Source: JAJYKN01 sp045403145 (GTDB lineage Bacteria; Nitrospirota; UBA9217). From it: a stretch of 8,630 nt of DNA. The stretch's first letter is position 1. Each line of letters starts with the position of its first letter. The notes below the pieces were generated by a model. It saw only the letters and a list, made by a program, of their open reading frames with translations. It was not told where the DNA came from and searched no databases. Positions 1-5,141 of the stretch are shown here, piece by piece. Made by a program: the position numbers and the translations under genes. Location of the stretch: contig JAXIPA010000134.1 of the NCBI GenBank assembly GCA_045403145.1, positions 1 through 8,630 on the forward strand, read 5' to 3'.

Positions 1-624
1 GGCAAATATTCGTGGGTCAAGTCGCCGACCTTCAACGGCAAGCCCGCCCAGGTGGGCCCGCTGGCGAACGTTCTCGGCATGTATGTGGCGGGTCATGCGC
101 CGACCAGGAAATATGCCGATGCCACCCTCGCGACGGTGAGCAAACTTGCCGGGGCCCCCGTCGGCATCAACGCGCTGCACTCGACCATCGGGAGGCACGC
201 GGCGCGCGCCATCCGCTGCGCGGTCCTCTATGATACGATCGAAAATCAGTGGCAGCTGCTCGTGAACAACCTCGGCAAAGGCGACATGAAGACCTTCAAC
301 CCGCCCGTGTTCCCGAAAGGCGAGGTCCGGGGATTCGGCTTCCACGAGGCGCCGCGGGGCACGCTGTCTCATTGGGTCGTCATCAAAGACGGCAAGATCA
401 AGAACTATCAGGCTGTTGTTCCCTCGACATGGAACGCCGGACCCCGCAACCAGGACGACGCGAAGCTTCCGTATGAAGCCTCTCTCGTCGGGAACCCGGT
501 GGCGGACCCGGACAGGCCGCTCGAAGTCATCAGGACAATCCATTCCTTCGACCCGTGCCTTGCCTGCGCCATCCATATGGTGGACGCCAAAGGGCGGGAA
601 ATCGTAAAGGTCAAAGTCGTCTAA
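1..624 (+). CDS. hybC: [NiFe]-hydrogenase large subunit, C-terminal part (5' end outside window)
   Basis: This is the last 207 residues of the catalytic subunit of a respiratory (group 1) [NiFe]-hydrogenase, which oxidises H2 at a Ni-Fe(CN)2CO site. Reading from base 1, the frame is open to the TAA at 622-624. The family landmarks are visible: the STIGRHAAR stretch near residues 61-69, EAPRG at 116-120 (active-site arginine region), GPRN at 147-150, and DPCLACAIH at 184-192, whose two cysteines (186 and 189) are terminal nickel ligands. The 15 residues after His192 (MVDAKGREIVKVKVV) are the expected C-terminal extension removed by the endopeptidase encoded next. The text resembles Escherichia coli HybC closely (for example PVADP, PLEV, RTIHSFDPC), so a Hyb-like subgroup is likely, though the assignment is from memory of the family. 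The small subunit must lie upstream, outside the window. The end of the gene is followed by a terminator-like hairpin. Confidence 0.96.
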   Translation, partial: GKYSWVKSPTFNGKPAQVGPLANVLGMYVAGHAPTRKYADATLATVSKLAGAPVGINALHSTIGRHAARAIRCAVLYDTIENQWQLLVNNLGKGDMKTFNPPVFPKGEVRGFGFHEAPRGTLSHWVVIKDGKIKNYQAVVPSTWNAGPRNQDDAKLPYEASLVGNPVADPDRPLEVIRTIHSFDPCLACAIHMVDAKGREIVKVKVV

Positions 625-655
625 GTACGCGCCGTAAGTGAACCGTCAAATTGCG

Positions 656-711
656 GAGCCCTCTGAGACCACAGCGGTGGTGGACAGCTGTGGACGCCGA
701 GGGCTCTTTTT
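656..711 (+). terminator. Rho-independent terminator or attenuator after the hydrogenase large subunit
   Basis: A perfect 8-bp inverted repeat, GAGCCCTC (656-663) and GAGGGCTC (699-706), is followed directly by TTTTT (707-711). Inside it a second perfect 6-bp pair, CCACAG (669-674) and CTGTGG (688-693), extends the structure. This is the canonical layout of an intrinsic terminator. Because the maturation genes follow only 25 nt later and no clear promoter is seen between, it may act as a partial terminator that lowers maturation-gene expression relative to the structural genes; that role is inference. Confidence 0.75.
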
Positions 712-735
712 ATGCCCCCGAGGCCGAAGAACACT

Positions 736-1248
736 ATGAATATCATACAACCTACCATAACCGTAATCGGGCTGGGAAATATCCTGATGCGGGATGAAGG
801 CATCGGAGTCCATACCATCAACCGGTTTCTCGAACGCTACAGCGTTCCCGAGACGGTCGAAGTCGTGGACGGAGGGACGTGTGGACTCGACCTGATGCCT
901 GTCATTGAAGGCCGCAAAAAGGTCCTGATCGTGGACGCGGTCAATTTCGACCGCGAGCCGGGGTTTATCGGCCAACTGGTGAACGACGAGATCCCGGCCA
1001 GGTTCAGCGAAAAGGCCTCTCTCCATCATCTTGGGCTCATGGACGTGCTGTCAATTGTGAGGCTTGCAGATACCCTGCCGGAGGAAATTTGCATCATCGG
1101 CATTCAGCCAAAGACCATTGAACTCGGCCTTGACATGACGCGGGAGATGTGGGATAAAGTAGACACCCTCGTGGAAAAGACCGTCTCCAAACTGCGCGAG
1201 TGGAATGTACCATGTGTCTTGCAATCCCTTCAAAGATCATCTCCATAA
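736..1248 (+). CDS. hybD: Hydrogenase maturation endopeptidase (HybD/HyaD/HoxM family)
   Basis: The 170-residue product is a nickel-sensing protease of peptidase family M52 that trims the C-terminal tail of the adjacent large subunit once nickel is in place. The N-terminus reads VIGLGNILMRDEGIGVH (10-26), the family signature. The three expected metal ligands are present: Glu21, Asp67 (in VLIVDAV) and His97 (in SLHHLG). The IIGIQPKTIELG stretch (about 123-134) also fits the family, and so does the length. I chose ATG 736 rather than the in-frame ATG at 712, because 712 sits directly on the end of the terminator U-tract and adds eight residues unlike the family. The Shine-Dalgarno signal is weak for both. 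The last 37 nt overlap the start of hypC, indicating translational coupling. The C-terminus (after about residue 155) is poorly conserved in the family and may have been shaped by this overlap. Confidence 0.93.
   Translation: MNIIQPTITVIGLGNILMRDEGIGVHTINRFLERYSVPETVEVVDGGTCGLDLMPVIEGRKKVLIVDAVNFDREPGFIGQLVNDEIPARFSEKASLHHLGLMDVLSIVRLADTLPEEICIIGIQPKTIELGLDMTREMWDKVDTLVEKTVSKLREWNVPCVLQSLQRSSP
1198..1204 (+). promoter_or_regulatory. Ribosome binding site deciding the hypC start
   Basis: GAGTGGA lies 7 nt before ATG 1212, inside the end of the peptidase gene. It supports ATG 1212, which yields the obligatory Met-Cys N-terminus of HypC, over the upstream in-frame GTG at 1200. Confidence 0.5.
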
Positions 1249-1751
1249 CACAGGACGTGGCCACGATCGACGTGTTCGGCGCCCGGAAGGACGTGAGCAT
1301 CACGCTGCTGCCCGAGCCGCCGAACATCGGCGATTATGTCCTGGTCCATGCCGGGTTCGCCATTCAATCGATCCAGGCGGAGGCCGTCCAGTCGGGTGAG
1401 GTCATGCACGAATTTTCCATTGCCCAGAGCATACTTGATATTGCAACCGAACAGTGCAACGAGCAGAAGTGCAAGGTCGTTGAAGCGATCCAGGTCAGGC
1501 TCGGCAAGGCGACCGGCGTCATGCAGGAATCGCTCCAGTTCGCCTTTGATGCGATCAAGGAGAACACTGTTGCGAAAAACGCCGTGTTGACCTTCGAGAT
1601 CGTCCCCGTCGGAGGCGCCTGCCGCGCCTGCAACAGGGACTTCGACGTCCCCGAGGCTCAGTATGTGTTTGAGTGCCCGCTCTGCGGGTCCACGTCCTTC
1701 GAGATCAGCCGCGGCCGCGAGATGGAGATTGCGGATATGGAGCTCAACTGA
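1212..1751 (+). CDS. hypC-hypA: HypC-HypA fusion: Fe(CN)2CO chaperone joined in frame to nickel chaperone
   Basis: One open frame of 179 residues encodes two normally separate maturation factors. Residues 1-64 are HypC: MCLAIPSKI with the functional Cys2, then the small beta-barrel ending VLVHAGFAIQ (43-52). HypC with HypD carries the Fe(CN)2CO moiety to the large subunit. The usual C-terminal helix of HypC (about 10-20 residues after FAIQ) is largely missing; only IQAEAVQSGEV remains. Residues 65-179 are a full-length HypA (115 residues): MHEFSIAQSI, then a zinc site with CRAC (137-140) and CPLC (155-158), ending GREMEIADMEL. HypA, with HypB, delivers nickel. No stop separates the two. In free HypA the N-terminal amine, His2 and Glu3 bind nickel, so a true fusion would change that site. 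Internal initiation at ATG 1404 could still supply free HypA. A TGA lies in another frame at 1397-1399, so a single-base indel, natural or from assembly, could have created the fusion. Domain identities are secure; whether a fused protein is made is open. Confidence 0.9.
   Translation: MCLAIPSKIISITQDVATIDVFGARKDVSITLLPEPPNIGDYVLVHAGFAIQSIQAEAVQSGEVMHEFSIAQSILDIATEQCNEQKCKVVEAIQVRLGKATGVMQESLQFAFDAIKENTVAKNAVLTFEIVPVGGACRACNRDFDVPEAQYVFECPLCGSTSFEISRGREMEIADMELN
1395..1406 (+). promoter_or_regulatory. Possible internal translation start for free HypA
   Basis: GGTGAG (1395-1400) precedes ATG 1404, the natural first codon of HypA (Met-His-Glu), by only 3 nt. This is a weak, closely spaced Shine-Dalgarno signal. 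It could allow re-initiation and production of HypA with a free N-terminus in addition to, or instead of, the HypC-HypA fusion. Confidence 0.35.
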
Positions 1752-1776
1752 CGAAAAGAAGTCTGTAATTTACTTC

Positions 1777-1862
1777 TGTCATCCCCGAAAGCTTCTATCG
1801 GGGATATGGTATAACTCGCTCGTTTTAAAACCGGATTCCCGATTAAACCTTCGGGAATGACA
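1777..1862. repeat. Two-hairpin palindromic element in the hypA-hypB spacer
   Basis: The element has 13-bp inverted ends, TGTCATCCCCGAA (1777-1789) and TTCGGGAATGACA (1850-1862), matching at 12 of 13 positions. Each end also folds on itself: ATCCCCGA (1781-1788) with TCGGGGAT (1798-1805), and ATTCCCGA (1835-1842) with TCGGGAAT (1851-1858), both perfect 8-bp stems. It contains no open frame and fills most of the 131-nt spacer, stopping 6 nt before the hypB Shine-Dalgarno. Its ends match those of the element before hypD, so the two are probably members of one dispersed, REP- or MITE-like family. Confidence 0.8.
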
Positions 1863-1868
1863 AGATAT

Positions 1869-1877
1869 AAGGAAAGG
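1869..1877 (+). promoter_or_regulatory. Strong ribosome binding site of hypB
   Basis: AAGGAAAGG ends 5 nt before ATG 1883. It is one of the clearest Shine-Dalgarno signals in the window, and it sits immediately downstream of the palindromic element. Confidence 0.7.
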
Positions 1878-1882
1878 ATTTT

Positions 1883-2527
1883 ATGAAGGTCAAAGTCGTC
1901 ACCCGCATCCTTGAGGCGAACGACCGGATCGCGGAGGAGAACAGAAAGCGATTCAAGGAGGCCGGGGTCTACGTTGTGAACCTGATGGGCGCGCCCGGCG
2001 CAGGCAAAACGACTTTGCTGGAGCGCACGATTCAGGCCCTGAAACCGCGCCTGAGGGTCGGCGTGATCGAAGGGGACATCGTGGGCTCGGACGACGCCGA
2101 ACGCATCGGCGCCCTTGACGTGCCTGTGGTGCAGATCAACACCGGCGGCGCGTGCCACCTCGACGCGAACATGATCAGCGAAGTGCTGGACGAGATGCCG
2201 CTCGGCGAACTGGACCTGCTTATCATCGAAAACGTGGGGAACCTCGTCTGCCCGGCAGAATTCAAGGTCGGCGAGGACGCGAAAATGATGGTCCTCTCAA
2301 TCGCGGAAGGTCATGACAAACCGCTCAAGTATCCGCTTATGTTTTGCGAGTCCTCTGCCCTGGTCCTGAACAAGATCGACCTCCTGCCATATATGAACAC
2401 GGACATGAACAAGGTCCGGAACGATTCGCTGGCTCTCAATCCGAAATTGAAGATATTCGAGGTCTCCTGCGCCACCGGCGCCGGGATCGATGCATGGGCT
2501 ACATGGCTACGCGGGCTCAAATCGTAG
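1883..2527 (+). CDS. hypB: HypB, GTPase for nickel insertion into hydrogenase
   Basis: The 214-residue product is the SIMIBI-class GTPase that works with HypA to load nickel into the hydrogenase precursor. Visible motifs are the P-loop GAPGAGKTT (36-44), EGDIVGSDDAERI (63-75, switch region), GACHLD (89-94) and NLVCPAEF (120-127), whose Cys91, His92 and Cys123 form the dimer-interface metal site of the family. The base-recognition motif NKID is at 163-166. Neither the N-terminal CxxCGC site nor the histidine-rich stretch found in some HypB proteins is present, so this is the short form without nickel storage. ATG 1883 has a strong Shine-Dalgarno. The end overlaps hypF by 34 nt. Length and motifs are intact. 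Confidence 0.97.
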   Translation: MKVKVVTRILEANDRIAEENRKRFKEAGVYVVNLMGAPGAGKTTLLERTIQALKPRLRVGVIEGDIVGSDDAERIGALDVPVVQINTGGACHLDANMISEVLDEMPLGELDLLIIENVGNLVCPAEFKVGEDAKMMVLSIAEGHDKPLKYPLMFCESSALVLNKIDLLPYMNTDMNKVRNDSLALNPKLKIFEVSCATGAGIDAWATWLRGLKS

Positions 2528-4992
2528 TCAAGGGCATCGTGCAGGGAGTCGGCTTTCGGCCGTTTGTCTTCAACCTCGCCGAAGCTCTCGGGTTGAAGGG
2601 CTACGTTACCAATGCGAGCATAGGCGTTTTCATCGATGTCGAAGGGACACGCCTGAATGAATTTATCGAAAAGGTCCGCAGCGATGCGCCCCCGCTGTCA
2701 CGCATCACCGATGTTTCCGTAACCCCGCTTCCCCTTCACGGGTATCGGGATTTTGCCATTCATGCAAGCATAGACCAGACCGGCAATCTCCCGTTCACCC
2801 TCATCTCACCCGATGTTTCCGTCTGCGATGACTGCAAACGGGAAATGCTCGACCCGACCGACCGACGGTTTCTTTATCCCTTCATTAATTGCACCAACTG
2901 CGGACCGCGGTTCTCCCTCACCACATCAATTCCGTACGACAGGCCGAACACCACCATGGCCGCATTCACCCTGTGTCCTGACTGCCTCCGTGAGTACGCA
3001 AATCCCCGGGACAGGCGGTTCCACGCCCAACCGAACGCGTGCGCGGCATGCGGACCGCAGGTTGAGTTTCGATTGCGGAATGTCCCCGATAGAGACATTC
3101 GAGGACAGGCTCCTTGCGGATTGCGGAATGGTGAAGCGATACAGGAAGCGATCACGTTACTCAAGCACGGCGGCATTGTCGCTGTCAAAGGCCTTGGCGG
3201 GTTCCATATCGCCTGCGACGCCGAAAATGATGACGCGGCCAGAAGACTGCGGGAGAGAAAGAGAAAAAGCAATAAGCCCTTTGCGGTGATGGTCCCCTCA
3301 GTTGAGCTTGCGGAGCTTTTCTGCGGAGTTTCCGGGGATGAACAAACGCTGCTCCTCTCGAAACGACGTCCCGTTGTACTGCTGCGAAAGAAGACCGGGC
3401 AGTGTCTGTCAGATGCCGTTTCGCCCAACAACAACTTTCTGGGAGTCATGCTTCCCTATACGCCGCTGCACGTTCTCCTGTTTCATCACCCGCTTGGCGA
3501 TGAAACCGCTGTCCCTGACCCGCATTTCAAGGCGCTGGTCATGACGAGCGGCAATCTGTCCGAAGAGCCCATCGTAAGGGATAATGATGAGGCTGTCAGG
3601 AAACTTTCCGCCATCGTCGATGGTTTTTTGCTGCATGATCGTGATATCTTCATGCGCGTGGATGACACAGTCCTTCGGACTATCGATTTCGGATTTCGGA
3701 TTTCGGATTTCGGAATAAAAGACGATGATAAGAATCGACAGGTTCAAACATCCGCAATCTGCAATCCGCAATCCGCAATTTCTTTCCTCCGTCGCTCCCG
3801 GGGTTACGCGCCTGATCCGATCATGCTGCATGACGAAGGCCCCGAAGTCCTCGGCTGCGGGGCTGATCTCAAGAATACTTTTACGCTGACGAAAGGGCAG
3901 TTCGCCATCCCGAGCCAGCACATCGGAGACATGGAGAACTATGAGACGTTGCAGTTTTTCGAAGAGAGCCTGGAGAACCTGAAAACCGTATACCGGGCTG
4001 AACCGGTCGCCATCGTCCATGATCTGCATCCGGGATATCTTTCGGCGAAATGGGCAATCGAGTGTGGAATGCGGAATGCGGAATGCGGAATAGAAGACGT
4101 TAAAACCGAAATCCGAAATCCGAAATCCGCAATCCAGTTGTTCGGCGTCCAGCACCACTACGCGCACATCGGGTCTGTCATGGCGGAACATGGTCTGAAG
4201 GGACCGGTCATCGGTATAGCCTTTGACGGCACGGGGTATGGAACAGACGGAAACCTTTGGGGAGCAGAATTCCTGATAGTGGATATTGACGGATTTGAGA
4301 GGGCAGGACAATTTAAATATATCCCGCTTCCCGGTGGAGAGGCCGCCATTCGCGAGCCGTGGAAGATTGCCGTGAGTTATCTCATCGACGCTGCAGGAGA
4401 GAAAGCCTGGGACCTTCTGGAGCAGGCTGGATTAATCCGGAAATACGGCAAAGAGACCATCGAGCAGGTGATGATTGTCTCCCGGTCCCGTGATTTTTCT
4501 CCTCTGTCGTCAGGGGCCGGCAGGCTGTTCGACGCCGTCTCATCGCTGATCGGGGTCTGTGATTGCAACACCTTCGAGGGCGAGGCGGCAATGGCCTTAG
4601 AGGCGCTGACCCGCGAGGGGATCGATGACCAGTATGTCGTTGAGTTGATGCGGGAAAACAGCCATACGGTGATAGATTTTTCCGCGACAATCACCGGGAT
4701 CATGCGGGACCTCGGGAAAGGCGTATCCCGGGAAATAATTTCAACGAAATTTCATAACACGGTATCAACAGTGATCCAGACGATGGTCCGAAGGATGAGC
4801 GAGCAGTTCGGCATCGTGGATGTGGCCCTCAGCGGGGGAACCTTTCAGAACCTCTATCTTATGAAACGGACGGTAGAGACGCTGTCCCGGGAAGGCATGA
4901 AGGTGTATGCGAACGGTAAAGTACCCTGTAACGATGCGGGCATTTCACTCGGCCAGGCGTACCTGGTCAGGGAAAGACTGAAGAAGGGTTGA
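2494..4992 (+). CDS. hypF: HypF, carbamoyltransferase for cyanide ligand synthesis, with three in-frame repeat insertions
   Basis: HypF uses carbamoyl phosphate and ATP to make carbamoyl-adenylate and transfers the carbamoyl group to HypE. Domains, in order: acylphosphatase-like, about 8-97, with VQGVGFRPF (16-24, catalytic Arg22) and Asn40; four CxxC pairs of the zinc-finger region (111-114, 133-136, 161-164, 183-186); YrdC-like, about 213-395, with KGLGGFHIACDA and KSNKPFA; Kae1-like C-terminal domain, about 450-832, with VQHHYAH (552-558), FDGTGYGTDG (577-586) and LSGGTFQN (779-786). At 832 residues it is longer than the usual 750-770. The excess maps to three linkers rich in heptanucleotide repeats: about 193-213, 397-429 and 523-548. 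The frame stays open and the key motifs survive, so it looks functional. ATG 2494 has GGGA 7 nt upstream; ATG 2503 (829 residues) is an equally plausible start. Both overlap the end of hypB. Confidence 0.96.
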   Translation: MGYMATRAQIVVKGIVQGVGFRPFVFNLAEALGLKGYVTNASIGVFIDVEGTRLNEFIEKVRSDAPPLSRITDVSVTPLPLHGYRDFAIHASIDQTGNLPFTLISPDVSVCDDCKREMLDPTDRRFLYPFINCTNCGPRFSLTTSIPYDRPNTTMAAFTLCPDCLREYANPRDRRFHAQPNACAACGPQVEFRLRNVPDRDIRGQAPCGLRNGEAIQEAITLLKHGGIVAVKGLGGFHIACDAENDDAARRLRERKRKSNKPFAVMVPSVELAELFCGVSGDEQTLLLSKRRPVVLLRKKTGQCLSDAVSPNNNFLGVMLPYTPLHVLLFHHPLGDETAVPDPHFKALVMTSGNLSEEPIVRDNDEAVRKLSAIVDGFLLHDRDIFMRVDDTVLRTIDFGFRISDFGIKDDDKNRQVQTSAICNPQSAISFLRRSRGYAPDPIMLHDEGPEVLGCGADLKNTFTLTKGQFAIPSQHIGDMENYETLQFFEESLENLKTVYRAEPVAIVHDLHPGYLSAKWAIECGMRNAECGIEDVKTEIRNPKSAIQLFGVQHHYAHIGSVMAEHGLKGPVIGIAFDGTGYGTDGNLWGAEFLIVDIDGFERAGQFKYIPLPGGEAAIREPWKIAVSYLIDAAGEKAWDLLEQAGLIRKYGKETIEQVMIVSRSRDFSPLSSGAGRLFDAVSSLIGVCDCNTFEGEAAMALEALTREGIDDQYVVELMRENSHTVIDFSATITGIMRDLGKGVSREIISTKFHNTVSTVIQTMVRRMSEQFGIVDVALSGGTFQNLYLMKRTVETLSREGMKVYANGKVPCNDAGISLGQAYLVRERLKKG
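3071..3130. repeat. Direct repeat flanking a small palindrome inside hypF
   Basis: GATTGCGGAATG occurs perfectly at 3071-3082 and 3119-3130, 48 nt apart, which preserves frame. Overlapping the first copy and running on is an imperfect palindrome, TGTCC (3081-3085) with GGACA (3103-3107), extended by CGA and TCG across one mismatch. A preceding TTGCGGA (3115-3121) makes a partial tandem of the heptamer family seen elsewhere in the gene. It encodes the linker between the zinc-finger and YrdC-like domains, roughly RLRNVPDRDIRGQAPCGLRN. Confidence 0.6.
3686..3778. repeat. Heptanucleotide inverted-arm repeat inside hypF (insertion between YrdC-like and C-terminal parts)
   Basis: The left arm is four perfect tandem copies of ATTTCGG (3686-3713). 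The right arm is four copies of TCCGCAA (3751-3778), one with a single change (TCTGCAA at 3758-3764). Read on the opposite strand the right arm is a GGATTGC heptamer, differing by one base from the GGATTTC register of the left arm, so the arms can fold into a long imperfect hairpin around a 37-nt centre. In hypF it encodes FGFRISDFG and AICNPQSAIS, separating VDDTVLR from FLRRSRGYAP, motifs normally only a few residues apart in the family. Confidence 0.85.
4066..4135. repeat. Second heptanucleotide inverted-arm repeat inside hypF
   Basis: The left arm is three perfect copies of GGAATGC (4066-4086) plus GGAAT. The right arm is CCGAAAT three times (4106-4126), then CCGCAAT and CC. The right arm corresponds to the GGATTTC heptamer of the first insertion, while the left arm is a different variant, so the arms mismatch at two of seven positions. 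It encodes CGMRNAECGI and EIRNPKSAI between HPGYLSAKWAIE and LFGVQHHYAH of HypF, a place where relatives have only a short loop. Confidence 0.85.
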
Positions 4993-5011
4993 GGCTTACT
5001 TAGTCTTAAGC

Positions 5012-5088
5012 TGTCATTCCCGCTTGTCGGGAATCGTAGTTGATTTGCATTCTTTTGGCAAAGACGATTCCGGACAAGCCGGAATGAC
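5012..5088. repeat. Two-hairpin palindromic element in the hypF-hypD spacer
   Basis: Two hairpins face each other: ATTCCCG (5016-5022) with CGGGAAT (5028-5034), loop CTTGT, and ATTCCGG (5067-5073) with CCGGAAT (5079-5085), loop ACAAG. The whole left half (5013-5035) and right half (5066-5088) are inverted copies of each other, matching at 21 of 23 positions. The element fills the centre of the 149-nt gap between hypF and hypD. Its outer sequence (GTCATTCCCG) matches the right end of the element before hypB. The stable stems could also act as a transcript-end or RNA-processing structure, but there is no U-tract. Confidence 0.82.
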
Positions 5089-5128
5089 GTCAAAAGGCAG
5101 ATGTTCCGTAATCAATGAGTCATGATCC

Positions 5129-5135
5129 AAGAGGT
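5129..5135 (+). promoter_or_regulatory. Ribosome binding site deciding the hypD start
   Basis: AAGAGGT lies 6 nt before ATG 5142. The earlier in-frame ATG at 5115 has no Shine-Dalgarno and would add nine residues (MSHDPRGRF), so 5142 is preferred. Confidence 0.6.
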
Positions 5136-5141
5136 CGCTTT

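Noticed and set aside
712..735. Upstream ATG 712 as the start of the peptidase gene
   Set aside because: It begins on the base after the terminator U-tract, has no ribosome binding site, and the eight extra residues do not fit the family.
2344..2493. A long N-terminal extension of HypF in the open frame from 2344
   Set aside because: This stretch lies inside hypB in another frame; the HypF acylphosphatase domain begins only after ATG 2494 or 2503.
3686..4135. The tandem heptamers as a CRISPR array
   Set aside because: Units are 7 nt with no spacers, they sit within a translated gene, and no cas gene is present.
3409..4311. A 300-residue open frame on the minus strand
   Set aside because: It is antisense to conserved HypF domains, matches no family I recognise, and is kept open partly by the heptamer repeats, which lack stops in these frames.
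2494..4992. hypF as a pseudogene because of its repeats
   Set aside because: The frame is continuous over 832 codons and the catalytic arginine, all four CxxC pairs, the YrdC-like motifs and the C-terminal motifs are intact.
1777..5088. The paired palindromes as an insertion sequence bracketing hypB and hypF
   Set aside because: Each element is internally complete, no transposase lies between them, and the genes inside are ordinary members of the hyp operon.
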